From CAZVIK01 sp964627045 (GTDB taxonomy: Bacteria > Acidobacteriota > Terriglobia > Bryobacterales > Bryobacteraceae): a stretch of DNA of 47,483 nt. Below the pieces are notes generated by a model. That model was not told the DNA's origin. It searched no databases and worked only from the letters and a program-made list of their open reading frames with translations. Positions 35,399 through 44,711 of this stretch are shown here, piece after piece (the stretch's first letter is position 1; each line of letters opens with the position of its first letter). Made by a program: the position numbers and the translations under genes. The stretch lies in the NCBI GenBank assembly GCA_964627045.1, contig CAZVIK010000006.1, positions 1 to 47,483 on the forward strand, read 5' to 3'.

Positions 35399-36913
35399 TC
35401 ACAGGCGCGCCGTCACGGCCGCCTCTTCGCCCTCCTTGACGTCGACCACCGCCAGCGAGGGCAGGCTCCAGTCGATCTCATCGGCCGTCTGTACATCGAA
35501 CGATCCCGCCACGCGGTAGCGCCCGGCGGGCAGCCCCTCGAAGACAAACTCGCCGTTCGCGCCGGTCCAGGCGACGGTCTTGTTGAACAGCCGCCACCCC
35601 ACGGCGGGATCGGCGGCGCGCAGGAACACCAACGCTCCGGCGGCCGGCTGCCCGCTCGGCGCCAGCAGCGAACCCTTCAGGACTCCCGCCTTGGCGCTGA
35701 CGGTCGCCGTGATCGCCACCGAGCTTCCGGGATTCAATGGCAACTCGCCGGAAACGGCCGGCCGGCCCTGCACCCGCACCTCGACCACAAAGTAGTTGGA
35801 CGGCGTGGTCACGCGGAACTGCCACTCCCCGGCGCCGAGCGTAGCTGCATCGCCGCAACCGGCGGTCTGCGTGCGCGGATCGTCGGGCGGCGAGGTCCGC
35901 GTCAATTGCAGCGACACATCCTTGACGCGAGCGGCGCCTCCCTCCCGGTCCTCGCACAGGAACTGCACCGTGGGCGCCGGTGCGGCGGAGAGAACCACGT
36001 CGGCCAGGTCCGATGTGAGCCATAGCCGCGTATGGGCGGCCTGCGGGCGTCCGCCCAGGTTCGACTCGGCCATCAGGTGGACCTCGCCCGGGGTGAGTTC
36101 CTCGAAGCGGAAATGTCCGGTGTTGTCCACCGGAGCGACTTGCCTCCCCATGTCCGAGTACAGCGCCACGGCGCCGGCGCCCGGGAAGTCCACCCTGCCG
36201 CTGAGCTTCAGCAACGTGCCGGCGGCCGGCCGGATGGAGACGCCGCCGCTGTCCTCGTCCAACCGCACATCCACCGCCGTGGAACCATCGACGGCCGTGG
36301 TGTCGCCGTAGAACGTCGGCAGCAGGCCGGTGTCGTCCTCCAGTTGTTTAGGCCCGGTGCGGATGCGGTATCGTCCCGGCTCCAGCCCGGCGATCCGGAA
36401 CGCTCCCCGGTCGTCGCTCGCGCCGCGCCCGGCCAGGCGTAGCGGCTTGGCGTCGCGATAGGCGAACACCGGAATGTCCGGGAGCCCGAGCCCGTTCTCG
36501 TCGGTCACCGTCCCGCTTACCGCCCCCAATCGCTGCAGCCTCACTTCCACGCGAACGGCCGCGTCGCCCTCCAGAACGATGGGGGTGCCGGGGCCGTTCC
36601 AGCGCCTCTGCCCGTAGCGGACGGTCGCGTAGCCGCGTTTCTCGGCCGTCAGCAGCACCGCCGCCCCCCGGGCCGTGCGATGCGAGAAATACCCCCGCGA
36701 GTCGGTGAACACAAGCCGGTTGGAAGTGCCCTGCAACGCACCGGCCTGCGCTTCGGGAGTCTGGAGCGTGATTCGGGCGCGCGCCACGGGCCGGCCGGAC
36801 TGATGCTCGACGACGAACCCCTCCAGCACGGCCGCGCCGGCCGCCTGTGCCGCCAGAAGCGCCAAGACCCACCACCGCCATCGACCGGCCACGCCCGATT
36901 TTCCCAACTCCAC
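35399..36913 (-). CDS. Secreted carboxypeptidase-regulatory-like repeat protein
   Basis: A 504 aa secreted protein made almost wholly of Ig-like carboxypeptidase-regulatory repeats. After a signal peptide (WRWWVLALLAAQAAGAA) repeats of the form G-(F/T)-V-x-D/E...G-x-P-V/L-A/P appear: LEGFVVEHQSGRPVARARITL, VSGTVTDENGLGLPDIPVFA, and LKGSLLAPSGQPAAGALVFL, each with a YRV/YRI ending. No catalytic protease domain is present. The GTG start at 36913 is the only one in place. It converges on the aldehyde dehydrogenase gene with a 6-base gap and is divergent from a sister protein at 37029. Likely a cell-surface adhesin or scaffold; not established. Confidence 0.75.
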   Translation of the reverse strand: MELGKSGVAGRWRWWVLALLAAQAAGAAVLEGFVVEHQSGRPVARARITLQTPEAQAGALQGTSNRLVFTDSRGYFSHRTARGAAVLLTAEKRGYATVRYGQRRWNGPGTPIVLEGDAAVRVEVRLQRLGAVSGTVTDENGLGLPDIPVFAYRDAKPLRLAGRGASDDRGAFRIAGLEPGRYRIRTGPKQLEDDTGLLPTFYGDTTAVDGSTAVDVRLDEDSGGVSIRPAAGTLLKLSGRVDFPGAGAVALYSDMGRQVAPVDNTGHFRFEELTPGEVHLMAESNLGGRPQAAHTRLWLTSDLADVVLSAAPAPTVQFLCEDREGGAARVKDVSLQLTRTSPPDDPRTQTAGCGDAATLGAGEWQFRVTTPSNYFVVEVRVQGRPAVSGELPLNPGSSVAITATVSAKAGVLKGSLLAPSGQPAAGALVFLRAADPAVGWRLFNKTVAWTGANGEFVFEGLPAGRYRVAGSFDVQTADEIDWSLPSLAVVDVKEGEEAAVTARL

Positions 36914-37028
36914 GCGGCCCGCGGCAAGGCTGGCGCCGGGTGCGCGTCCGGAGAGGCCGTGACGTAATAGCGCAGTAAGTTGGAGCCCGGCTGTTAGTGG
37001 CCTCTTCCCAAGTTATGGGAGCTGTTGT

Positions 37029-38687
37029 ATGATTTACTCCATGCGGTGTGACAAAGTCGCGGCCTTCGTGCTCGGCTTGGCTGTACCGCTGCTCGCCCAA
37101 ACGGCGGCCACCCCCGAACGCCAGGTTTCCGGGGTCGTTTTGGACGCCGTTTCCGGGGTGCCCATTCGGCGGGCCTATGTCCAGTTGTCCTCCCTTCCAG
37201 GACTGGAAGGCGTCCTGGTAGCGCCGTCGGGGGTGCCCGAGCTTGGGACGGGGGCGCGGCCGGTCGCTGGCCCAAATAGGGAGGTCTCGGCCTACACCGA
37301 CGACTCGGGCCGCTTCGACTTCGGCAGGATTCCGGCCGGCGCCGTCAACCTTCGGATCGCCCGGCAGGGATACACCGCGGAAATGGGGGTCGCCGCCTTC
37401 GACCGCCTCTTGTCCGTATCGGAGGACTCCAGGGACCTCGTCATCAAGTTGGTTCCGCTGGGCGCCATCGAAGGCCGAGTCCTGGACGCCAACGGCGAGC
37501 CTTTGGCCGGCCTCGAGGTGCAGGCTCTAACGATGGAGATTTTCCAGGGACGTCGCGAAGCCCGCGTTGTGTCCCGCAAGACCACCGACGACCGCGGCGA
37601 ATACCGTTTGTGGCATCTGGCCCAAGGTCGCTACTTGTTGCGCGTGGCGCAAGCCAACCGCACCATCCACGCGTTTTACGAGCCCGCTTCGCGGACAGAG
37701 GAGGACCTCGCTCCGGCGTCGGTTTACTACCCGAACGCGCCCGGCCAGGCGAGCGCCCAAGTCTTGCGGCTCGCTCCGGGCGTCGAGGAGCGCGCGGATT
37801 TCACCCTGGTTCGGCAGCGGGTATATCGGATCCGCGGGACGGTGCCGAACTACCCGCGGGGGACTCCGGGCACCATCCGCCTGCTGTCGGGCGACGACGA
37901 TGCCGGTTGCATCGCCATGCTGAACCCCGCGTCGGGGTCTTTTGAAGTCGGCATGGTCCCGCCCGGCTCCTACACGCTTCGGATTACGACGAGCAACTCC
38001 GCGGCTCCGGGCGTCGCCGAGGCGCCTGTCACCGTGGGCGGGCGGGACGTGAATGGCCTGGCCATGCAACTCGGTTACGGCGTGGACGTCGGCGGCGTCA
38101 TCCGTTTCGCCGGCGGGGTCGCTCCGCCCGAGCGCGGGAGTCTCATAATCCAGGCCGAGCCGTCTTCGCGCACCCGGGTCCCCGGTGCGTCGCAGGTCCT
38201 TTCAGTGAGCCTGAGCGGAGAAGGCGCGTTCGCCCTCAAGGGTTTGCTTCCGGGAACCTACGCGATTCGCCTTTACTTGCCGGCCGGTTTTTATGCGGCT
38301 TCCATCACCTCCGGCCAAACGGACGTCTTGTCCAAAGGGTTGACGGTGGGTTCGGCGAGCCCGGAGCCGTTGACGATTGAAGTTGCCGCCGGCACGGCCC
38401 GGATTGAGGGGACCGTCACGGGCCTCCCGGAGGGGAAAAATGGCATGCTGGCCGTGGTACGCCCGGGAGTGTTTCTCGGCTCGCCGGACCTCATCTCTAC
38501 CAAGGCGGATGGCAAGTTCACGCTCCCGGGCCTCGCCCCCGGCCACGTCGTGCTATTCGCGTGGGTCCTGCCCGGCGAGATCGAGTACGCGAATCCGGAC
38601 CTTGCGGACCGCGGCGTTTCCCTCAATCTTCAGAACGGTGCCGCCGAGCGGGTCGAAATCGCGGTGCGCCACGCCGAGGAGTACTGA
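37029..38687 (+). CDS. Secreted carboxypeptidase-regulatory-like repeat protein
   Basis: A 552 aa protein of the same type: signal peptide ending near LLAQ, then repeats such as VSGVVLDAVSGVPIRRAYVQL, IEGRVLDANGEPLAGLEVQAL, IRGTVPNYPRGTPGTIRLL and IEGTVTGLPEGKNGMLAV, separated by YTDDSGRFDFGRIP and TTDDRGEYRLWHLA closing strands. No enzyme domain is seen. GGGAG precedes the ATG at 37029 by 7 bases. The stop overlaps the start of the next gene (TGATG), so the pair is coupled. Function unknown. Confidence 0.78.
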   Translation: MIYSMRCDKVAAFVLGLAVPLLAQTAATPERQVSGVVLDAVSGVPIRRAYVQLSSLPGLEGVLVAPSGVPELGTGARPVAGPNREVSAYTDDSGRFDFGRIPAGAVNLRIARQGYTAEMGVAAFDRLLSVSEDSRDLVIKLVPLGAIEGRVLDANGEPLAGLEVQALTMEIFQGRREARVVSRKTTDDRGEYRLWHLAQGRYLLRVAQANRTIHAFYEPASRTEEDLAPASVYYPNAPGQASAQVLRLAPGVEERADFTLVRQRVYRIRGTVPNYPRGTPGTIRLLSGDDDAGCIAMLNPASGSFEVGMVPPGSYTLRITTSNSAAPGVAEAPVTVGGRDVNGLAMQLGYGVDVGGVIRFAGGVAPPERGSLIIQAEPSSRTRVPGASQVLSVSLSGEGAFALKGLLPGTYAIRLYLPAGFYAASITSGQTDVLSKGLTVGSASPEPLTIEVAAGTARIEGTVTGLPEGKNGMLAVVRPGVFLGSPDLISTKADGKFTLPGLAPGHVVLFAWVLPGEIEYANPDLADRGVSLNLQNGAAERVEIAVRHAEEY

Positions 38688-40261
38688 TGGGGACTCTGCT
38701 CGCGCTGGTGCTTCTGTCGCAAGCCCCCGCCACTTACACCATCGGTGGAACGGTGGTTCACTCGGTCTCGGGCGCGACGCTGGACCGTGTCCGAGTCGTG
38801 TTGGCGTCCACAAGACAGCCGGGGACCCAACGGGCCGGTACCACGGGTCCCGACGGGCGGTTCCGTTTCGAGGGCCTCGCTCCGGGCAAGTATTCGCTGA
38901 GCGCCCAGCGGCAGGGCTTCGCGCCGCAGGCATACGGACAACGCTACCTGAGTGCCCCAACCTCAACCGCCGTGGTTGCGGGCGATGGCGAGGATACTGA
39001 AGACCTCGTTTTTCGCTTGATGCCAGGGGCGGCGTTGGAAGGCCATATCACCGATTCCAGCGGCGACCCTGTGATAAACGCCCTGGTTACCGTGTTCCGG
39101 GTTTCTGGCGCCGGTCCACGCAGGCGCTATGTGGGGCCCATTTACGGCTACACGGACGACCGGGGCCGATACCGGATCCACTCTCTCCCATCCGGCCGTT
39201 TCCTGGTCGCAGTGACCGCCCAATCGTGGGGCTCAAATTACCGTTCCGGTGCCGATCAGACCACCTACCCTGTGGCCTTTTACCCCGGGGGCGCGTCGGT
39301 GGAGGGGGCGGCGCTGCTTCGGTTGAATCCCGGTCAGGAAGCGCGCGCCGACATGATCGTGTCCCCTGTGGCCGCTTGCCGCGTCACCGGCATTCTGGAA
39401 GGCGCCGGGCCACGGCAGGTGAAACGGGCCGTGCTTACCGTCCCATTCACGGATGACGGCATCAACACGTATGGCAACGAAGTGCCGCTCCGCCAGGAAG
39501 GCCGGGTCGCCGAGAAGACGCTCGCCTTCTCTGGCGTTCCCGCTGGCCACTACTACCTCACGGTGTTGGACGAAGACGGGCTACCGATGGTACGGGAGGC
39601 CGTGGACGTGGCGCCTCCGGAGACCGTCCTTAGAGTCACCGCGGTGGGTCCGCCCGAAGTCGTGGCGACCGTACACATTCTCGGGACAGCCCCCTCGGCT
39701 GGAAAGTCTGCGATCCTCTCGCTTCGCCCTTTGAACGGGGCGCTGTCGCCCAATTGGCCGGTGACCAGCGGTTCCGCGGTCAGCGTCCCGCGAGTGACTC
39801 CCGGCCGATACGAGGTCGTGGTCACCGGACAGCGGCCTTACGCTGTCGTCTCAGTGAAGGTTGGTGACGTTGAGTCCGCAGCGGGCATCATTGATGTCCC
39901 CGATTCGGGAAGGGTTGAACTGACCGTCGTGGCCGACGCCTCCGCCGCGGAGATCGCCGGCCGGATCGTGCGTGAGGGCAAGCCACAGGCCGCCGCGATC
40001 GCACTTCTGGTTCCCCGAGACCGGCTGGATCGTGTCGCCGCCTACCGTTTCGACCAGAGCGACAGCGATGGCACGTTCACTTGGAGCGGTGTCGCCGAAG
40101 GCGAATACCTGATGTTCGCTTTCGAGGAAGGTGAGGTCGAAGACTACCTCGACGAATCCTCCATCCGGCCGCTGCTGCCTCGGGGAAAGCCGTTGAGTGT
40201 TGATAGCCGAAGTTCGCGATCCGTCGAATTGGACCTCAAGCCCAATCCGCCGGAACCGTAA
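38687..40261 (+). CDS. Secreted carboxypeptidase-regulatory-like repeat protein
   Basis: A 524 aa paralog, translationally coupled to the upstream gene (TGATG). Signal peptide (MGTLLALVLLSQAPA), then repeats (IGGTVVHSVSGATLDRVRVVL; LEGHITDSSGDPVINALVTV; IAGRIVREGKPQAAAIALLV), each with a GxF/YRxxxLxxGxY closing pattern such as GRFRFEGLAPGKYSLSAQ. Three such genes at one locus suggest a lineage-specific expansion. They may be substrates or partners of an outer-membrane machine; sequence gives no more. Confidence 0.78.
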   Translation: MGTLLALVLLSQAPATYTIGGTVVHSVSGATLDRVRVVLASTRQPGTQRAGTTGPDGRFRFEGLAPGKYSLSAQRQGFAPQAYGQRYLSAPTSTAVVAGDGEDTEDLVFRLMPGAALEGHITDSSGDPVINALVTVFRVSGAGPRRRYVGPIYGYTDDRGRYRIHSLPSGRFLVAVTAQSWGSNYRSGADQTTYPVAFYPGGASVEGAALLRLNPGQEARADMIVSPVAACRVTGILEGAGPRQVKRAVLTVPFTDDGINTYGNEVPLRQEGRVAEKTLAFSGVPAGHYYLTVLDEDGLPMVREAVDVAPPETVLRVTAVGPPEVVATVHILGTAPSAGKSAILSLRPLNGALSPNWPVTSGSAVSVPRVTPGRYEVVVTGQRPYAVVSVKVGDVESAAGIIDVPDSGRVELTVVADASAAEIAGRIVREGKPQAAAIALLVPRDRLDRVAAYRFDQSDSDGTFTWSGVAEGEYLMFAFEEGEVEDYLDESSIRPLLPRGKPLSVDSRSSRSVELDLKPNPPEP

Positions 40262-40320
40262 CGGCGCTCCGTACCGTCCGGCGCTGCCTGATATGATGGC
40301 CGTTTGCGGGGAGGCTGGCA

Positions 40321-42345
40321 ATGAGCGAAGAGAAGTTCCGTCCCTATGTTCCCGAAAGCATGTCGATGTCCGAGTTCACGGTTCGCGCCGTCGTCCTCGG
40401 CCTTGTCATGACCGTTGTCCTTGGCGCGGCCAACGCCTATCTCGGCCTTCGAGCCGGCATGACCATCGCGGCCACCTACCCGGCGGCGGTCATCAGCATG
40501 GCCGTGCTCCGGCTCTTCCGTGGATCCATCCTCGAAGAGAACATCGCTCGGACGGTGGGCTCCATCGGCGAATCCGTCGCGGCCGGTGCCATCTTCACCA
40601 TCCCGGCCTTCGTCATTGCCAAAGCTTGGCCGTCGTTCGATTTCGAACACGCCTACTGGAAATCCACCGCACTCATGGCGGTGGGCGGCGTGCTCGGCAT
40701 CCTCTTCGTCACCCTGTTGCGCCGAGTCATGGTGGAGGATCGCGACCTGCCCTTCCCCGAGTCGATGGCCGCCGCCGAAATCCACAAGGCGGGCCAGCGT
40801 GGCAGCAAGGCGGCGGTCATCCTGTTTTCCAACATGGCTGTGGGCGCGGGCGTCTACCTGCTCGGCGTCTTCCAGTTGTTCGCCGCCAGCAAGGAGTTCT
40901 TTATCCGCATCGGCGAGATGGGACGCAGCGTTGTGCGCCTGGGCAGCGCGGATACCGCTACGGGCGTAAACGTCGGCGGCGTCACCATGGCCTCGGCGCC
41001 GGCTATCAGCCCGGCGTATCTGGGCGTCGGCTATATTATCGGCCCGAAACTGGCGGCGCTGAACTTTTCGGGCGGCGTGGTGGCCTGGGGCTTGCTGGTT
41101 CCGCTGTTCATGTATTTCCTCGGCCCGCAACTGCAATCCACCCTTCCGCCGGGCGCCGACACCGAAAGCTGGGCCGGCCTGGCGACGAACATCTGGCGGT
41201 TCATCGTGCGGCCCATTGCCGTCGGCGGAATGCTGGTGGGCGCCAGTTACACGCTCTTTAAGATGCGCAAGAGCCTCGCCATCGGCATGAAGCGCGCCGT
41301 CGGCGACCTCAAGAAGGCCGGCGGGCAAACCCAATCCACCGCGCGCGGCGACCGCGACCTCGGCGCCAAGACCGTGTTCGGCGGCTTGGCCGTCACGCTG
41401 GTCTGCATGGTTCTGCTCTACACCTACTTCTCAGGGACGCTGCCGGGCGGCCTGGTGGCAGCGCTGGTGATGATCGTGCTCGGGTTCTTCTTCGCGGCCG
41501 TTTCGGGAAACCTGGTGGGCATGATCGGTTCGTCCAACAACCCGATCTCCGGGCTGACGCTTTCGACCGTGATCGTCGCGGCGCTGTTGATGGTAACCAT
41601 CGGCGTCTCCGGTATCAGCGGCGTGGCGGCGGTACTCGGCGTGGCGGCCGTGGTCTGCGTCAGTTCGGCCGTCGCGGGCGAAATGCTGCAAGACCTGAAG
41701 GTCGGCCACATCCTCGGCGGCACGCCGCGCAGCATGCAGATCGGCGATTTCCTGGGCGTGTTCGCCGCCAGCGCCTTGCTCTACTTCCCGCTGCTGGTGC
41801 TCCACCAGGGCAACATCAATGCCGGCGGAACCGGCTTCGGCGACAAGGAGCTTTCCGCTCCGCAGGCCGGCCTGATGGCGTCGCTGTCGCAGGGGATCGT
41901 GGGCGGCAGCATGCCCTGGCCCCTGGTGGTGGTCGGCATTTTCATGGGGATCTCGCTGATCATGGTGCAGGTGCGCAGCCCCATGCTGTTTTCGGTGGGC
42001 ATGTATCTGCCGCTGGAGACCACCTTCGCCATCTTCGTCGGCGGCGTGATCCGCTGGATCACCGACAGCCGCCGCGACGCCAAGGGCTTCAACGACGCGC
42101 AGAAGGCGCGGATCGAAAATGCCGGCGTTCTGACGGCTTCCGGGTTGATCGCCGGCGAAGCGCTAGCCGGGCTTCTGGTGGCGACATTCCGCTTCTTCGA
42201 GTGGCCGCTGCCGGTGATCTTCCAGCACCCCTCCATCTGGTCCGGCTTCGTCGTGCTGGTGTTGCTGGCCGTTTTGATGGTGCGGTTGCCGCTGTCCAAC
42301 GCGGGAAGCCCCGATGAGCCGGCGCCGCCGACGGCCATCATGTAG
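40321..42345 (+). CDS. OPT family oligopeptide transporter
   Basis: A 674 aa inner-membrane transporter of the OPT family with about 14-16 hydrophobic segments. AVVLGLVMTVVLGAANAYLGL, GMTIAATYPAAVISMAVLR and FPESMAAAEIHKAGQ are the characteristic first-helix and cytoplasmic motifs, and SSNNPISGLTLSTVI lies mid-protein. OPT members import small peptides or metal chelates with protons. GGGAGG lies 8 bases before the ATG. A TATGAT box is at 40292-40297. It is probably a single-gene unit, or the first of a group with the next two genes. Confidence 0.92.
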   Translation: MSEEKFRPYVPESMSMSEFTVRAVVLGLVMTVVLGAANAYLGLRAGMTIAATYPAAVISMAVLRLFRGSILEENIARTVGSIGESVAAGAIFTIPAFVIAKAWPSFDFEHAYWKSTALMAVGGVLGILFVTLLRRVMVEDRDLPFPESMAAAEIHKAGQRGSKAAVILFSNMAVGAGVYLLGVFQLFAASKEFFIRIGEMGRSVVRLGSADTATGVNVGGVTMASAPAISPAYLGVGYIIGPKLAALNFSGGVVAWGLLVPLFMYFLGPQLQSTLPPGADTESWAGLATNIWRFIVRPIAVGGMLVGASYTLFKMRKSLAIGMKRAVGDLKKAGGQTQSTARGDRDLGAKTVFGGLAVTLVCMVLLYTYFSGTLPGGLVAALVMIVLGFFFAAVSGNLVGMIGSSNNPISGLTLSTVIVAALLMVTIGVSGISGVAAVLGVAAVVCVSSAVAGEMLQDLKVGHILGGTPRSMQIGDFLGVFAASALLYFPLLVLHQGNINAGGTGFGDKELSAPQAGLMASLSQGIVGGSMPWPLVVVGIFMGISLIMVQVRSPMLFSVGMYLPLETTFAIFVGGVIRWITDSRRDAKGFNDAQKARIENAGVLTASGLIAGEALAGLLVATFRFFEWPLPVIFQHPSIWSGFVVLVLLAVLMVRLPLSNAGSPDEPAPPTAIM

Positions 42346-42354
42346 TACGCCCGG

Positions 42355-43548
42355 ATGCCGTTTCTTCGCCGCATCTCGCACGCGGGGCCGGCTGTTGTGG
42401 GGCTGGCCGCCGTGCTGCTCGCCTTCGCCTGGCAGTGGCTGACGGTCCGCTACACCTACCAAGGCAACTGGACGGGTCTGTTCTGCACGGGAGCCGCGCA
42501 GCGCATCCCGCCGCGCACCCTGCTGCCGGAAAACGTCCACGCCGAGCCCAATAGCGCCGGCTTCGACGGCCAGTTCTACCACTACATCGCGCACGACCCG
42601 CTCTTGAAGACCGGACTCGCGAGTTACGTCGATTCACCGCGCCTGCGTTACCGCCGCATCCTGATTCCCGGCTTGGCCTATCTGTTTGCAGCGGGCCGCC
42701 AACAGGCCATCGACCCTGCTTACTTCGCCGTCGTGCTCGCCTTCGTCTTCCTGGGCGCCTGGTGGCTCAGCCGGTTCGCCGTGCGGGGTGGGCGTCACCC
42801 CGCGTGGGGACTGCTGTTCCTCCTGATTCCCGCGACGCTGGCGGGGATCGACAGGATGGTGGTGGATATCGCCTTGCTCGCCTTGTGGGCGGGCTACGCG
42901 GTGTATGCCTCCGAGGAGCGCCGCGCGCCGGTATTTGTGCTTCTCGCCCTGGCGCCGCTGGCGCGGGAAACCGGTTTCGCCATGATCGCCATCCACGGTC
43001 TGTGGGCGCTGTGGCACCGCCAGTTCCGTTTGGCGATGGCCTCCTGCGCTGCGGCCCTGCCCTGCCTTGCCTGGTACGCCTACCTCTACCGCTCGATCGG
43101 CCCCGACGCCAACCAGTGGGTAGCCTTGTCGCCGAGCGGACTACTCGACGCCTTGATTCACCCCTATCCTTATCCTTGGAGCGCGGCGGTGAACGCGATG
43201 GTGACCGGACTCGACTATCTGTCGGCCGCGGGCGCGGTGGCGGGCGTCGCGTTACTGTTGCGGCTTCGCGGCCTGCGCTCGGGCGCGCCGGTGCCTTTGG
43301 CGGCCGCAGTGCAAGGCGCGCTCGGCGCATTCCTGGTTTTGTCGGGCTCGCGCGACCTCTGGGTCCACGTCTACGGATACGCGCGAGTGATGTCGCCGGT
43401 CTTCCTGCTTCTTCTGCTGTCCGCGCTGGCGGGCCGCGGTTGGGTCAACCTGGTCCCGTTCGCGATGGTGTTGCCGAGAATGGCCATCGAGTTCAGCGGC
43501 GACTCCTGGCGCATCGTGCGAGGCCTCTTCACGGAGATCGTCCGATGA
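42355..43548 (+). CDS. Polytopic membrane protein (tandem paralog 1)
   Basis: A 397 aa membrane protein with about ten segments. The region GFDGQFYHYIAHDPLLKTG and DSPRLRYRRILIPG, in the first large loop, is shared with the next gene. The FDGQFYHY motif is typical of a group of uncharacterised bacterial membrane proteins with GT-C-like topology. It follows the OPT gene by nine bases and ends in an ATGA overlap with its paralog. Function unknown; a glycosyltransferase is only a guess. Confidence 0.7.
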   Translation: MPFLRRISHAGPAVVGLAAVLLAFAWQWLTVRYTYQGNWTGLFCTGAAQRIPPRTLLPENVHAEPNSAGFDGQFYHYIAHDPLLKTGLASYVDSPRLRYRRILIPGLAYLFAAGRQQAIDPAYFAVVLAFVFLGAWWLSRFAVRGGRHPAWGLLFLLIPATLAGIDRMVVDIALLALWAGYAVYASEERRAPVFVLLALAPLARETGFAMIAIHGLWALWHRQFRLAMASCAAALPCLAWYAYLYRSIGPDANQWVALSPSGLLDALIHPYPYPWSAAVNAMVTGLDYLSAAGAVAGVALLLRLRGLRSGAPVPLAAAVQGALGAFLVLSGSRDLWVHVYGYARVMSPVFLLLLLSALAGRGWVNLVPFAMVLPRMAIEFSGDSWRIVRGLFTEIVR

Positions 43549-44711
43549 GTTCCTCGACGAGCCGGGCTCTGGCGTTCGCGCTGCTTTCGGTCGTGCTGGT
43601 CTTCTCCTGGCAGGCGCTCACGGTGCACCTCAATTACGGCGGCAACTGGACGGCGCTGTTCTGCACGGGGGACCAACTGAAAGTCCCGCCGGAGCTGGAT
43701 TCCGAAGGGATCTACCGTTTTCCGGACGCCATCGGTTACGACGGCCAGTTCTATCACTACCAGGCGCACGACCCGTTCCTCCGTCGCGGGTTCGCCGCCT
43801 ATCAGGACGCCCCCCGCCTGCGTTACCGCCGCATGCTGGTGCCCATCGCCGCGTATCTTCTGGCCTTCGGTCAGGACCGCTTCATCGACACGGCGTTGCT
43901 CGCGGTCATTTGGATCACGGTGTTCTTCGGCGTCTATTGGAGTGGCCGCTGGGCCGCGCTCGACGGCTGGCATCCTGCCTGGGGCCTGGCGTTCTTGCTG
44001 GTTCCCGCCACCATCGTGGCCATTGACCGGACCATCGTCGATGCCACGCTGGCCGCACTGTGCGTGGGCCTGGCGCTCTATGCGCGCCGTGGTTCGGCCT
44101 GGAAGATCTACGCCATTCTGGCTCTCGCCGCGCTCACCCGGGAAACGGGTTGGCTGCTGGCCGCGGGCTACGGCCTCTACCTGATTTCGCGGCGCGCGTC
44201 GTGGAAGGCCGCCGCGTTCGCCACCAGCGTGGCGCCGTCCTTGTTGTGGACGTCATGGGTCACGCCCCGTACGAAAGGGGACATCGGAACATTGACCCCG
44301 AAGATGATCTGGGGGGCGCTCAAGCATCCTCAATGCCTCGTCCCCGGCGAGTACCGCCTGCCACAGCCGCAGGCAGGGGCGATGCACGCCCTGGACTACC
44401 TGATGGTGGCCGGTTCGCTTCTGGCCATCGTCCTGGCGCTATGGTCGGTTTGGAAGAAGCCCCGCCACGCCGAGTCCTTCGCGGCGCTCGGGTTCGCCGG
44501 ACTTATGGTGGTGACCGTTTTCCTGGTGACGCAGCACGACCCGTTCACCTGGGCGCGGCTGAGTTCCCCGCTGCTGGCGCTGTTGGCGCTGCACGGCGCA
44601 CGGCGTCGCCAGTTCATCTTTTTTGTGCCGCTGCTGCTGGTGGCACTTAGGACGTCGGTCCAGTTGGCCCCGCAGCTCCTAGGAATCCTGCGCGGCATCG
44701 CGCTGGGGTGA
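43545..44711 (+). CDS. Polytopic membrane protein (tandem paralog 2)
   Basis: A 388 aa paralog of the previous gene: GYDGQFYHYQAHDPFLRRG and DAPRLRYRRMLVP align with it, as do the N-terminal WQALTVHLNYGGNWTALFCTG and ALTRETGWLLAAGYG. The genes evidently arose by tandem duplication and have diverged. The ATGA start at 43545 indicates coupled translation. Its 3' end overlaps the convergent MscS gene by 33 bases. Function unknown. Confidence 0.7.
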   Translation: MSSSTSRALAFALLSVVLVFSWQALTVHLNYGGNWTALFCTGDQLKVPPELDSEGIYRFPDAIGYDGQFYHYQAHDPFLRRGFAAYQDAPRLRYRRMLVPIAAYLLAFGQDRFIDTALLAVIWITVFFGVYWSGRWAALDGWHPAWGLAFLLVPATIVAIDRTIVDATLAALCVGLALYARRGSAWKIYAILALAALTRETGWLLAAGYGLYLISRRASWKAAAFATSVAPSLLWTSWVTPRTKGDIGTLTPKMIWGALKHPQCLVPGEYRLPQPQAGAMHALDYLMVAGSLLAIVLALWSVWKKPRHAESFAALGFAGLMVVTVFLVTQHDPFTWARLSSPLLALLALHGARRRQFIFFVPLLLVALRTSVQLAPQLLGILRGIALG

